Source of the DNA: Clostridium acetobutylicum ATCC 824
Lineage (GTDB): Bacteria; Bacillota; Clostridia; Clostridiales; Clostridiaceae
NCBI RefSeq assembly: GCF_000008765.1
Contig: NC_003030.1
Coordinates: 98,501-162,500, forward strand
DNA length: 64,000 nucleotides
Direction of reading: 5' to 3'
In this document: in pieces, positions 18,924 through 27,484 of the stretch
How positions within the stretch are numbered: position 1 is the stretch's first letter
Layout of the letters: every line of letters starts with the position of its first letter
Notes under the pieces: model-generated
Database searches by the model: none
Seen by the model: the letters and a program-made list of their open reading frames with translations, nothing else
What the model was told of the DNA's origin: nothing
Translations under genes and position numbers: made by a program

Positions 18924-19763
18924 TTGGGAATAGAAATAAAAGGTGTAAGTAAGGACTTTATATCAAAAGAAAAGAAAGTACACACTTTAGATGAAGTAAA
19001 TCTTTCTATAAAAAAGGGAGAGTTTATATGTTTACTTGGCCCATCAGGATGTGGGAAATCTACCTTGCTTAATATAATTGCAGGTCTAGAGAAACCAACT
19101 AAAGGGATTGTATATTTAAATAATATGGAGATAAAAGCTCCTGGTCCTGATAGAGCGTTTATGTTTCAAGAATCCGCACTTTTCCCCTGGCTTAAGGTAA
19201 TAGACAATGTTGAATTTGGCATGAAAATAAAAGATGTGCCAAAAGAAGAGAGACGAGAAAAAGCACTTAAATACCTTAAAATGGTTCACCTCACTAAGTT
19301 TCAAAACTCATATGTACACGAACTTTCAGGTGGAATGAGACAAAGAGTGGCTCTTGCTCGTGCGCTAACTTTAGATTCAGAAGTTCTTTTGATGGATGAG
19401 CCTTTTTCGGCTCTTGACAGCCAAACAAAAAGCATACTCCAGCTTGAACTTCAGAATATATGGTGGGAAACAAAGAAAACAATAGTATTTGTAACTCATA
19501 ATGTGGAAGAAGCAGTGCTTTTGGCTGATAGAGTGGTTGTGATGGCGGCAAACCCAGGCAGAATAAAAAATATATTTGAAATAAAGCTAGCAAGGCCTAG
19601 GGAAGCGCAAAGTGTTGATTTATCATATGTTGCTCGTGAAGTAATGCGTGACCTTAAAGAGGAGGTGGAAAAGGTTGCAAAAACGGAGTACGACAGTGAC
19701 TGGAATTTTCAGAAGAGTTCTGTTTTATATAATTCTGATAGCGATTTGGGAGCTAATTTATAA
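18924..19763 (+). CDS. ABC importer ATPase (SsuB/TauB type)
   Basis: The ATP-binding subunit of the anion importer. Walker A GPSGCGKST, Q-loop MFQESALFPWL, signature ELSGGMRQRVALARAL, Walker B VLLMDEPFSALD and the switch histidine in VFVTHNVEEA are all present. I set the start at TTG 18924, 8 bases after AAGGAGG, giving MGIEIKGVSKDF; a GTG at 18903 would put the Shine-Dalgarno inside the gene. The last 89 bases overlap the permease start, an unusually long overlap. The protein continues past the usual family end (AKTEYDSDW) by about 20 residues. Confidence 0.93.
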   Translation: MGIEIKGVSKDFISKEKKVHTLDEVNLSIKKGEFICLLGPSGCGKSTLLNIIAGLEKPTKGIVYLNNMEIKAPGPDRAFMFQESALFPWLKVIDNVEFGMKIKDVPKEERREKALKYLKMVHLTKFQNSYVHELSGGMRQRVALARALTLDSEVLLMDEPFSALDSQTKSILQLELQNIWWETKKTIVFVTHNVEEAVLLADRVVVMAANPGRIKNIFEIKLARPREAQSVDLSYVAREVMRDLKEEVEKVAKTEYDSDWNFQKSSVLYNSDSDLGANL

Positions 19764-20472
19764 AGTTTTTGTAGATATATTAGGTGTTTGGAAAGCATAT
19801 ACCTTCCCTTCTCCAGGGGAAGTGTATAATGCTCTTGCTTATCTTGTTAAGGATAATACGCTTTTTATAGCTACAGGAGCTAGTCTAACAAGACTTGTTA
19901 TAGGTTATATAATAGCTCTATTTATAGGAATAGCATTGGCACTAGTGTGTATTAAGTACAAATATGTAGATGAAAATTTGACTCCCCTTATGCTTGGACT
20001 TCAAACCCTTCCGAGTGTTTGCTGGATACCATTTGCAATACTTTGGTATGGAATAGATGAAAGATCAATAATATTTGTCACAGTTGTTGGGTCATTATTT
20101 TCCATAGCAATATCTACAATATCAGGAGTAAAAAATGTGAATCCCATATATGTTAAAGCTGCTAGGACCATGGGAGCAAGAGGAAAAAATCTTTATTTCG
20201 ATGTTGTAATTCCATCAGCACTTCCTGAAATTATATCAGGTATGAGGCAAGGGTGGTCATTTGCCTGGAGAGCATTAATGGCTGGTGAAATGCTTTCAGC
20301 AACAAAAGGTTTAGGGCAGGTTTTGACGGCAGGTAGGGAATTGGGTGATATAAGCCAAGTTATGGCAGTTATGATTATTATCATTGCTTTTGGCCTTATA
20401 TTTGACAAATTGTTATTTGAAAAAGTTGAAAAAAATATTAGATATAAATGTGGTCTTGAAAAGAAAAATTAA
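19675..20472 (+). CDS. ABC importer permease (SsuC/TauC type)
   Basis: An inner membrane permease with about six helices. The cytoplasmic EAA loop is readable as AARTMGARGKNLYFDVVIPSALPEIISG, here in two parts (AARTMGARG and VIPSALPEIISG). It partners the lipoprotein and ATPase before it. The start is uncertain. TTG 19675 is 10 bases after AGGAGG; GTG 19696 (VTGIFRRVL) would also give a good membrane-protein N-terminus. Either start leaves it well inside the ATPase gene. About 265 residues, normal for the family. Confidence 0.9.
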   Translation: MQKRSTTVTGIFRRVLFYIILIAIWELIYKVFVDILGVWKAYTFPSPGEVYNALAYLVKDNTLFIATGASLTRLVIGYIIALFIGIALALVCIKYKYVDENLTPLMLGLQTLPSVCWIPFAILWYGIDERSIIFVTVVGSLFSIAISTISGVKNVNPIYVKAARTMGARGKNLYFDVVIPSALPEIISGMRQGWSFAWRALMAGEMLSATKGLGQVLTAGRELGDISQVMAVMIIIIAFGLIFDKLLFEKVEKNIRYKCGLEKKN

Positions 20473-20484
20473 GGAGGATTTTAA

Positions 20485-21285
20485 ATGGATCATTTAGACA
20501 GATTAGAAGCAGAAAGTATTTATATTTTAAGAGAGGCTTATAAGCATTTTGGAAAGCTTGGCATGTTGTGGTCTATAGGAAAGGACTCTACAGTAATGCT
20601 TTGGCTTGCAGAGAAAGCTTTCTTTGGAAATTGCCCTTTTCCACTTATACATGTGGATACTACGCATAAAATTCCAGAGATGATTAAATTTAGAGATGAA
20701 GTAGCTAAGAAATATGATTTGAATTTAATTGTTAATACAAATTGGGATGCACTTAATGCTGGTATGGGACCTCATAAAGGAAGACTTGAGTGCTGTAAGG
20801 CTTTAAAAACCGATGGGCTTCAACAAGTAGTTGATAAATATAAATTTGAAGGACTTATAGTTGGAGTAAGAAGAGATGAAGAGGGTTCTAGATCAAAGGA
20901 AAGAGTATTTAGTGAGAGAAACTCGGATTCAGAATGGGATTATACAGATCAACCACCAGAATTATGGGATCAATTTAAAACGGAATTTAAGAAAGGAAAC
21001 CATATAAGGGTACATCCCCTTCTAGGTTGGACTGAACTTGATATATGGGAGTACATAAGAAGAGAGAATATTCCAGTAGTTAGTTTGTATTTTTCTAAAA
21101 ATGGAAAGAGATATAGAAGTCTTGGATGTGCGCCATGTACATCACCAATAGATTCAAATGCTTCAACGCTTGATGAGATAATTGAAGAACTTAAAAATAC
21201 AAATGAGACAGAAAGAAGTGGAAGAGCACAAGATAAAGCAGATCCACACGCACTTGAGAAACTTAGAAAACACGGATATATGTAG
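20485..21285 (+). CDS. cysD: Sulfate adenylyltransferase subunit 2
   Basis: CysD is the catalytic ATP-sulfurylase subunit of the heterodimeric CysDN type, making APS from sulfate and ATP. The PP-loop is [49 protein letters not shown] and the C-terminal GCAPCTSPI are typical. 266 residues, shorter than the E. coli protein (about 300) mainly at the C-terminus. The ATG follows AAGGAGG 12 bases after the permease stop. CysN follows 13 bases downstream. Confidence 0.95.
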   Translation: MDHLDRLEAESIYILREAYKHFGKLGMLWSIGKDSTVMLWLAEKAFFGNCPFPLIHVDTTHKIPEMIKFRDEVAKKYDLNLIVNTNWDALNAGMGPHKGRLECCKALKTDGLQQVVDKYKFEGLIVGVRRDEEGSRSKERVFSERNSDSEWDYTDQPPELWDQFKTEFKKGNHIRVHPLLGWTELDIWEYIRRENIPVVSLYFSKNGKRYRSLGCAPCTSPIDSNASTLDEIIEELKNTNETERSGRAQDKADPHALEKLRKHGYM

Positions 21286-21298
21286 GAGGCGGGAGATT

Positions 21299-22867
21299 AT
21301 GAGTTCAAGAGAAAATTTAAATGTAGTATTTGTTGGACATGTAGATCATGGTAAGTCTACTTTAATAGGAAGACTTCTTTATGATACAAATTCACTTCCA
21401 GATGGAGCTATAGAAAAGGTTAAAAAGATTTCAGCAGAGGAAGGAAAGAAATTTGAATATGCTTTTTTACTAGATGCATTTGAAGAAGAGCAGAGGCAAG
21501 GAATAACAATAGATATAACTATGATTCAGTTTTTCACAAAGAAAAGAGATTATGTCATAATTGATGCTCCAGGTCATAAGGAATTTCTTAAAAACATGAT
21601 ATCTGGAGCGGCAAGCGCAGAGGCAGCAATATTAGTAGTAGATGCCAAAGAAGGAATACAGGAGCAGTCCAAGAGGCATGGATATATATTATCACTATTA
21701 GGTATAAAAAAGGTATATGTAGCTGTAAATAAAATGGATTTAGTGGACTATTCAGAAGAAAGATATAATGAAATAGTTACACAATTTAATAGCTTTTTAG
21801 CTAACTTAAACATATACCCAGAGGCATATATTCCTATATCAGCTTTTCTTGGAGATAACGTGGCAAAAAAATCTGAAAAAATGCCGTGGTATAAAGGAAA
21901 GAGTATTTTAGATACTATGGATAGCGTAGATAAGGAGAAGGGGATTGAAAATAAGGCTTTAAGATTCCCTATTCAAGATATATATAAATTTGATAATAGA
22001 AGAATTATAGCAGGAAGAATAGAATCTGGAACTCTTAAAGAAGGAGATGAAATAGTATTCTATCCTTCAGGCAAAACAACAAAGGTTAAATCTGTGGAGT
22101 TTTGGCAAGAAAAGGACAAGAAGAAGCAGGTGTCTGCAAAAATGTCGGTAGGTATAACAGTAGAGGATGAGTTCTACAACAAAAGGGGAGAAATAATATG
22201 CCATAAGAATGATGGTGTAACTGTCTCAAATGCTTTTAATGCAAATGTATTTTGGATGGGAAAAGAACCATTAGAAAAGGGAAAGAAATATAAACTTAAA
22301 ATTGCAACTCAGGAGATAGAAGCTGAAGTTGAAGAAATAAAAAAGGTAATAGATGCAGCTACTCTTGAAGAAATAACAGGTGCAGATCATATAAATAAAA
22401 ATGATGTTGCTGAAATTGTTATAAAGTCAAAGAAGCCAATATGCTTTGATGCCTTTAATGATAACGAAGCACTTGGCAGATTTGTAATTATAGATAACTA
22501 TAATACAAGTGGCGGTGGAATTATACTAAAAGGGTTAGAGACATATAGAGATAATAAAGAGATAAGAAGCCTTGTTACAAAAGAAGAGAGAGAAAAAAAG
22601 TTCGGTAGTTACGGAAAGATGATTGTAATAAATGGAGAAAACAAAGAAGTAACCGTGCAGTTTGCATTAAAGCTAGAGAGAAAGCTTTTTGATTTAGGAC
22701 AAAGGGCATATTATTTGGCTTCAGATGAAAGCGGAATAGCAGCAGAGATTCTAAGAGAGAATGGAATAATAGTTATAGTAGCAAATAAAGAAAAGTCTGA
22801 TGAGTATATAGAAATTACTGTAGATAAAGATGGTAAAATAAGTGATAATATTCTAGGTATAATTTAA
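21299..22867 (+). CDS. cysN: Sulfate adenylyltransferase subunit 1 with APS-kinase-like tail
   Basis: CysN is the GTPase that drives CysD. G1 [10 protein letters not shown]2-region ITIDITM, G3 DAPGHKEF and G4 NKMD are present, followed by EF-Tu-like beta-barrel domains to about residue 430. The start is ATG 21299 behind AGGAGGCGGGAG. From about residue 435 the protein has a roughly 88-residue extension. Its [16 protein letters not shown] and [10 protein letters not shown] line up with the [16 protein letters not shown] and AGIITITTF segments of the CysC at 15243. The P-loop is replaced (NGENKEVTV), so it looks like a dead, shortened APS-kinase domain left from a CysNC fusion. This is the last gene of the operon. 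Confidence 0.93.
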   Translation: MSSRENLNVVFVGHVDHGKSTLIGRLLYDTNSLPDGAIEKVKKISAEEGKKFEYAFLLDAFEEEQRQGITIDITMIQFFTKKRDYVIIDAPGHKEFLKNMISGAASAEAAILVVDAKEGIQEQSKRHGYILSLLGIKKVYVAVNKMDLVDYSEERYNEIVTQFNSFLANLNIYPEAYIPISAFLGDNVAKKSEKMPWYKGKSILDTMDSVDKEKGIENKALRFPIQDIYKFDNRRIIAGRIESGTLKEGDEIVFYPSGKTTKVKSVEFWQEKDKKKQVSAKMSVGITVEDEFYNKRGEIICHKNDGVTVSNAFNANVFWMGKEPLEKGKKYKLKIATQEIEAEVEEIKKVIDAATLEEITGADHINKNDVAEIVIKSKKPICFDAFNDNEALGRFVIIDNYNTSGGGIILKGLETYRDNKEIRSLVTKEEREKKFGSYGKMIVINGENKEVTVQFALKLERKLFDLGQRAYYLASDESGIAAEILRENGIIVIVANKEKSDEYIEITVDKDGKISDNILGII

Positions 22868-22868
22868 C

Positions 22869-22908
22869 AATAATGGCTAGCATTAAATAGATGCTAGCCA
22901 TTATTTTT
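22869..22908 (+). terminator. Terminator of the sulfate assimilation operon
   Basis: A 15-bp perfect stem (AATAATGGCTAGCAT with ATGCTAGCCATTATT), 7-base loop, then TTTT. Confidence 0.9.
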
Positions 22909-22942
22909 GCAAGATTTCAGAAAGCACTATGCAACGTTTTGG

Positions 22943-22971
22943 TTGACAATTAATATATTAATTAATATAAT
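22943..22971 (+). promoter_or_regulatory. Consensus SigA promoter of the amino-acid importer
   Basis: TTGACA (22943-22948), a 17-base spacer and TATAAT (22966-22971) match the full consensus. The spacer begins with the perfect palindrome ATTAATATATTAAT (22949-22962), a possible operator. Confidence 0.85.
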
Positions 22972-23058
22972 ATTACTATGTTGATAATTGGCGAATAATA
23001 ATGTTGCTATTTTTTAAAATCAGTAATTAACTTGAATTTTGACGTGAAAATTACAACA

Positions 23059-23125
23059 AAAACCAATTTGAGAAGTTAATGAGTTTATACATTAACTTTT
23101 TTATTTGAGATGATATATTGGTTTT
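23059..23125 (+). promoter_or_regulatory. Attenuator-like hairpin in the importer leader
   Basis: AAGTTAATG at 23073-23081 pairs with CATTAACTT at 23090-23098 and is followed by TTTTTATTT, an intrinsic terminator shape about 95 bases after the promoter start. An outer helix, AAAACCAAT at 23059-23067 with ATTGGTTTT at 23117-23125, encloses it. The rest of the 390-base leader to the gene holds no recognised riboswitch class. Confidence 0.5.
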
Positions 23126-23258
23126 AAAGTTAAACCTAATTTATGTATTTAATAAGAATTAAATTGAAAAAGTCTCGATGTATACGTAAATTAAAGGCTT
23201 AGCTATATATAATAAAACCTACAATAAATTAGTGAATATAACTTTTGGGGGGGTCAAT

Positions 23259-24728
23259 TTGAAAAAGAAATTTTTAGTATTAGTTTTAGCTATAATGATG
23301 TGTTTTGCAATATTATTAACGGGGTGTGAAAATAGTAACAGTAATAGTGATAAAAGCAAGACTTCAAGTAAAAAATATACAATAGCAACAGATGCAACAT
23401 ATGCTCCATTCGAATTTAGGACAGGAAGTGACTACCAAGGAATAGATATAGATATTTTGAGTGCCATAGCTAAAAAAGAGAACTTTACTTATGACTTAAA
23501 ACCTATGAATTTCAATGGTATAATACCAGCACTTCAATCCAATCAAGTTGATGGTTCTGTTTCTGGAATGAGCATAAATGATGAAAGAAAGAAAACTTTA
23601 GACTTTTCAAACTCGTATTACGATTCCGGTCTATGTGTAGTTGCTAAATCAGATAATAAAAGCGTTAAAACAATAAATGACATAAAAGGAAAGACGGCTG
23701 CACTTAAAAAGGGAACAGCTGGAGCTGCTTATGCAGAAGCAAACAAGGAAAAATACGGATTAACATTAAAATACTTCGATGATAGTCCTTCAATGTTTCA
23801 AGCAGTTATGAATGGTAATGCAGATATAACTCTTGAAGATTATCCTGTAATAGCTTATAAAATATCAATAGATAAAAATTCAGGCTTGAAAATAGTTGGA
23901 GATGAGAAAATTACAACTTCTCCTTACGGATTTGCAGTTAAGAAGGGTACTAATAAAGAACTTTTAAAGAAGTTTAATGATGGTCTTAAGAAAATAAAAG
24001 CAGATGGCGAGTATGATAAGATTATTAGTAAATATATAAAGACTGGTAAAGATTCAAAGAATGCTAAAGCTTTTAAGCCAGAACAAGATAACTTAGTTAA
24101 GCAGTATGCACCACAGCTTTTAAAGGGTCTTGGTATGACATTATTTATTACAGTTATAGCAATGATCATTGCACTTTTCATTGGAGCTATATTTGGATTC
24201 TTCAGTATAAGCACCAGCAAAGTACTTAATACACTTGCAAGATGGTTTGTAGATATAATAAGAGGAACACCTCTTTTAGTACAAGCATTTTTCATATTCT
24301 TCGGAATACCAGGACTTTCAGGTCTTAAAATAAATCCTGTAGTTGCAGGAATTATAGCGGTAAGCTTAAATGCGGGAGCCTATATGTCTGAGATCTTTAG
24401 AGGTGGTATACTTTCAATAAATCAAGGGCAGATGGAAGCGGCAAGAAGTTTGGGTATACCATATAGAACTGCTATGCTTAAAATAGTATTTCCACAAGCA
24501 GTAAAGGTAATGATACCTTCAATTGTAAATCAGTTTATAATTTCGCTTAAAGATACGTCAATATTATCTGTTATAGGAATACAGGAATTAACTAACACAG
24601 GACAGATAATAATAGGAGCTACCTTTAAGGCGTTCCAGATATGGTTAATAGTTGCGATTATGTACTTTATAGTAATCAAGTTATTATCTATCTTATCAAG
24701 GAAGATTGAGAGGTATGTTAAAATATGA
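23259..24728 (+). CDS. Amino-acid ABC transporter: binding protein-permease fusion
   Basis: A 489-residue fusion. A lipoprotein signal with lipobox LLTGC is followed by a family 3 amino-acid binding domain (about residues 35-265: [45 protein letters not shown]). A GlnP/HisM-type permease domain (about 280-489) carries the EAA loop [22 protein letters not shown], here shown in part. The start is TTG 23259 behind a run of seven Gs; the GTG at 23232 would bury the signal peptide. The fused layout is common for polar amino acid importers in Firmicutes. Glutamine is the usual annotation but the substrate is not proven. Its stop overlaps the ATPase ATG (ATGA). Confidence 0.92.
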   Translation: MKKKFLVLVLAIMMCFAILLTGCENSNSNSDKSKTSSKKYTIATDATYAPFEFRTGSDYQGIDIDILSAIAKKENFTYDLKPMNFNGIIPALQSNQVDGSVSGMSINDERKKTLDFSNSYYDSGLCVVAKSDNKSVKTINDIKGKTAALKKGTAGAAYAEANKEKYGLTLKYFDDSPSMFQAVMNGNADITLEDYPVIAYKISIDKNSGLKIVGDEKITTSPYGFAVKKGTNKELLKKFNDGLKKIKADGEYDKIISKYIKTGKDSKNAKAFKPEQDNLVKQYAPQLLKGLGMTLFITVIAMIIALFIGAIFGFFSISTSKVLNTLARWFVDIIRGTPLLVQAFFIFFGIPGLSGLKINPVVAGIIAVSLNAGAYMSEIFRGGILSINQGQMEAARSLGIPYRTAMLKIVFPQAVKVMIPSIVNQFIISLKDTSILSVIGIQELTNTGQIIIGATFKAFQIWLIVAIMYFIVIKLLSILSRKIERYVKI

Positions 24729-25462
24729 GTAAGGATTTAGCAATAGAAGTTAAAGAATTAAAAAAGAGCTATGGTTCTAATGAAGTATTAAAAGAAATAA
24801 ATCTTACAATTGATAGAAGTGAGGTTGTATGTATAATAGGACCTTCAGGTTCAGGAAAAAGTACTCTTTTAAGATGTATGAATAGACTTGAAGAAATAAC
24901 AGCAGGACAGTTAATGATTGATGGAAAAGATATATCAGATAAAAATATTAACATAGATAAATTAAGAGAGAACGTAGGAATGGTGTTTCAGCATTTTAAC
25001 CTATTCCCGCACTTAAGCGTTTTAAAAAATATAACCTTTGCACCAATAGAGTTAAATAAAATGTCAAAAGAAGAAGCTGAAAAGACAGCATTCAAGCTTC
25101 TTGATAAGGTTGGTCTTAATGATAAGGCAAATACTTATCCAGATAAGCTTTCAGGAGGTCAAAAACAGAGAGTTGCTATAGCTAGAGCTCTTGCTATGAA
25201 TCCAGATATAATGCTTTTTGACGAGCCTACTTCAGCCTTAGACCCTGAGATGGTTGGAGAGGTTCTTGGAGTAATGAAGGATCTTGCAAAAGAAGGAATG
25301 ACAATGGTTGTTGTTACTCATGAGATGGGCTTTGCAAGAGAAGTAGCAGACAGAGTTATATTTATGGCTGATGGATATATCGTTGAACAAGGAACACCAG
25401 ATGATATATTTAAAAATCCAACTCAAGATAGAACAAAAGATTTTTTAAATAAAGTATTATAG
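24725..25462 (+). CDS. Amino-acid ABC transporter ATPase (GlnQ type)
   Basis: A 245-residue polar amino acid transport ATPase. It has Walker [11 protein letters not shown]-loop [11 protein letters not shown], signature [15 protein letters not shown], Walker [13 protein letters not shown] and H-loop VVTHEMGFA. It completes a two-gene importer with the fused binding protein-permease; start and stop overlap by four bases. The importer is transcribed from the consensus promoter at 22943. Confidence 0.95.
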   Translation: MSKDLAIEVKELKKSYGSNEVLKEINLTIDRSEVVCIIGPSGSGKSTLLRCMNRLEEITAGQLMIDGKDISDKNINIDKLRENVGMVFQHFNLFPHLSVLKNITFAPIELNKMSKEEAEKTAFKLLDKVGLNDKANTYPDKLSGGQKQRVAIARALAMNPDIMLFDEPTSALDPEMVGEVLGVMKDLAKEGMTMVVVTHEMGFAREVADRVIFMADGYIVEQGTPDDIFKNPTQDRTKDFLNKVL

Positions 25463-25483
25463 ATAAAAAATTGTTGGTAACTT

Positions 25484-25535
25484 AAAACACCTTTATAATT
25501 GGCGAGAAAGCTTATTTTAAGGGTGTTTTGTTATA
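25484..25535 (+). terminator. Terminator of the amino-acid importer
   Basis: AAAACACCTT pairs with AAGGGTGTTTT (one bulged G) around a 25-base loop, followed by GTTATAT. A plausible but imperfect terminator. Confidence 0.5.
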
Positions 25536-25588
25536 TAGCGTCAGTATGGTATAATTTATTTTATCGATAGTAATGGAGGTATTTAAAT

Positions 25589-26350
25589 TTGTTTGCAAGA
25601 GAAAGATACGATACTATTCTCAACATTTTAAACAGAGAAGGAAAAGTAATTGTAAAAGATTTGAGCTCAAAATTCAATGTTACAGAGGACTGCATAAGGA
25701 AAGATCTTAGATACTTGGAGAATAATAATTTCCTAAAAAGAACATATGGTGGAGCAATACCCATAAGAAAGACTGCTCACTACAATAAAATAAGTGATAG
25801 AAGAAATGCGAATGTGAAAGAAAAGTTAATAATAGCAAAGAAGGCATTTGATTTAATAGAGGATGATGAGACAATATTTTTGGATATATCAACTACCAAT
25901 ATAATGTTAGCTGAATTTCTATCTAAAAGTGATAAGAAGGTAACGGTTATTACCAACATGATAGATATAATCTCTGTATTAAACATGGAAAATAATATAA
26001 AGGTAATATCTACAGGAGGTGTTCTCTCTAAAGATTTGAACGGTTATGCATGCTCAATGACTATAGATGTTATATCTAATTATAAATTTAATAAGGCATT
26101 TATAGGAAGCTGTGGTGTTGATTTATATGATAATAGTGTCACTACCTTCGAAGTAGAGGACGGAAATACTAAGAAGGCTATAATGAGAAATAGTAAAGTA
26201 GTATATCTAGTTATGGATAATAGCAAATTTTATTTTGGAGGAACATATAAATTCGCACATTTTGAAGATATAGATGTTATCATAACTGATAAGGTTCCAA
26301 GTGAGCAAATACTGGGGATAATGAAGAAGAATGATGTAGATATTATATAG
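25589..26350 (+). CDS. DeoR-family transcriptional regulator
   Basis: A 253-residue DeoR/GlpR-type repressor. The N-terminal helix-turn-helix (RYDTILNILNREGKVIVKDL, then VTEDCIRKDLRYLE and FLKRTYGGAI) is followed by the sugar-phosphate sensing domain (DETIFLDISTTNIMLAEFL; FIGSCGVDLYD). Such proteins usually repress sugar catabolism genes in response to a phosphorylated sugar. No sugar operon is adjacent, so the target is unknown. The start is TTG 25589 behind ATGGAGGT with an 8-base spacer. The gene downstream follows after 29 bases. Confidence 0.92.
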   Translation: MFARERYDTILNILNREGKVIVKDLSSKFNVTEDCIRKDLRYLENNNFLKRTYGGAIPIRKTAHYNKISDRRNANVKEKLIIAKKAFDLIEDDETIFLDISTTNIMLAEFLSKSDKKVTVITNMIDIISVLNMENNIKVISTGGVLSKDLNGYACSMTIDVISNYKFNKAFIGSCGVDLYDNSVTTFEVEDGNTKKAIMRNSKVVYLVMDNSKFYFGGTYKFAHFEDIDVIITDKVPSEQILGIMKKNDVDII

Positions 26351-26379
26351 AAAAATATGAAGCTAAAGAGGGGTAAAGT

Positions 26380-26907
26380 ATGATATTTTTTGGACACTTA
26401 GGATTAACAACTGGAGCCGTAAAGATATGTGAAAATACTGTCTTATCAAAGAAAAAAGATATTGATTATAGATTTTTGCTTGTTGGCTCTATACTTCCGG
26501 ATCTTATTGATAAACCTATAGGAGCATTTTTTTTCAGAAATGTATTTCATAATAGCAGAATATTCGGGCATACACTGTTGTTTTCAGCTGTACTGCTTTG
26601 CATTGGATTATACAGGCAATTAAGACACAAAAAAAATGGGATTTTGATGCTTGGAATAGGTAGCGCTATTCACCTTATTCTTGATAGTATGTGGCTATAC
26701 GGAAGAATATTATTTTGGCCATTCTTAGGCGCTACATTTCCTACAAGACCTGAAGGACATTGGCTTAATGAGGGAATTTTAAGACTGTTATCAGATCCAG
26801 TTTACTTTTCTTCGGAAATAATAGGCTTTGTTATTATAATGTACTATTTTATAAAACTTATTAAAAGAGGAAAGTTAAGAAACTTTATAAAAAATGGGCA
26901 ATTATAG
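26380..26907 (+). CDS. YdjM-like membrane-bound metal-dependent hydrolase
   Basis: A 175-residue membrane protein with several hydrophobic segments. The motif order GHLGLTTG, LVGSILPDLIDKP, HNSRIFGHTLLF and SAIHLILDSMW matches the YdjM/DUF457-like putative metal-dependent hydrolases. The conserved His and Asp residues are expected to bind a metal. The substrate is unknown for the family. GAGGGGTAAAGT precedes the ATG. It may be co-transcribed with the DeoR gene 29 bases upstream. Confidence 0.7.
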   Translation: MIFFGHLGLTTGAVKICENTVLSKKKDIDYRFLLVGSILPDLIDKPIGAFFFRNVFHNSRIFGHTLLFSAVLLCIGLYRQLRHKKNGILMLGIGSAIHLILDSMWLYGRILFWPFLGATFPTRPEGHWLNEGILRLLSDPVYFSSEIIGFVIIMYYFIKLIKRGKLRNFIKNGQL

Positions 26908-26915
26908 AAAAACTA

Positions 26916-26966
26916 TTGACAAGGGTAACCATAAGTAGTATATTAAAACTGTACTATTTAGGTATA
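26916..26966 (+). promoter_or_regulatory. rrf2 promoter with operator-like motif
   Basis: TTGACA at 26916-26921 and TATATT at 26939-26944 are 17 bases apart. Downstream, AGGTATACTTT begins at 26960. The same 11-mer lies in front of cooS at 27459, suggesting a shared operator and autoregulation. Confidence 0.7.
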
Positions 26967-26986
26967 CTTTTGAACAGGAGAAGGAT

Positions 26987-27400
26987 ATGAGAATAACACA
27001 AGAAGCAGACTATAGTATGAGAGTTGTGCTATACCTATCTAAGCTTGGGTATGAACAAAAGATAGATGCAGCAACTATTGCAGAACATGAAAAGTTACCT
27101 CTAAGATTTTTACTTAAACTTTTAAGGAAACTTATAAAAAGTGGCATTGTAAAATCTTATAGGGGTGTAAAGGGTGGTTATGCGTTAAATAAGTACCCGA
27201 AGGATATTAATCTAAGAGAGGTAATAGAAGCGATAGATGGACCCATATGTGTCAATAGGTGCTTAACAGATTCGTCTTATTGTAATGCAAAGCGTACAGG
27301 TATTTGTGAAATACATAATGCTCTCTCTTTAGTTAGAAGTGACTTAATTAAAAACCTTGAAAAGATAAATTTTGAAGATTTGAAAGATGGAAAGCGGTAA
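26987..27400 (+). CDS. Rrf2-family transcriptional regulator
   Basis: A 137-residue Rrf2 regulator. The winged helix-turn-helix (ITQEADYSMRVVLYLSKLG, KLPLRFLLKLLRKLIKSG, RGVKGGYALNK) is followed by four cysteines (88, 92, 99, 107) in the region where IscR and NsrR bind an iron-sulfur cluster. It could sense redox state, iron-sulfur status or a small gas; the sequence does not tell which. It sits directly upstream of Ni-CO dehydrogenase, and both genes carry the same AGGTATACTTT motif in their 5' regions. It is therefore the natural candidate regulator of cooS. AGGAGAAGG precedes the ATG. Confidence 0.92.
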   Translation: MRITQEADYSMRVVLYLSKLGYEQKIDAATIAEHEKLPLRFLLKLLRKLIKSGIVKSYRGVKGGYALNKYPKDINLREVIEAIDGPICVNRCLTDSSYCNAKRTGICEIHNALSLVRSDLIKNLEKINFEDLKDGKR

Positions 27401-27406
27401 TAATCA

Positions 27407-27434
27407 GGGACTTAATTTATAAAAAGTCCCTTTC
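27407..27434 (+). terminator. Short terminator after rrf2
   Basis: GGGACTT at 27407-27413 pairs with AAGTCCC at 27424-27430, followed by TTTCT. It implies that cooS has its own promoter. Confidence 0.65.
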
Positions 27435-27448
27435 TATAAAACATAAAC

Positions 27449-27465
27449 TATACCTAAAAGGTATA
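27449..27465 (+). promoter_or_regulatory. Operator-like palindrome upstream of cooS
   Basis: TATACCT-AAA-AGGTATA is a perfect 7-bp inverted repeat with a 3-base centre, 20 bases before the cooS ATG. The right half with its flank (AGGTATACTTT) is identical to the sequence upstream of rrf2. No good -35/-10 pair is clear here, and the palindrome may overlap the -10 element. Confidence 0.6.
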
Positions 27466-27484
27466 CTTTAAGGAGGATTTTATA

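Noticed and set aside
21182..21298. A longer CysN start overlapping cysD
   Set aside because: The ATG at 21299 has an AGGAGG-type site and gives the standard [19 protein letters not shown] start.
22869..23258. A known riboswitch (T-box, SAM, lysine, glycine) before the amino-acid importer
   Set aside because: None of the diagnostic core motifs of these classes could be found; only a generic terminator hairpin is visible.
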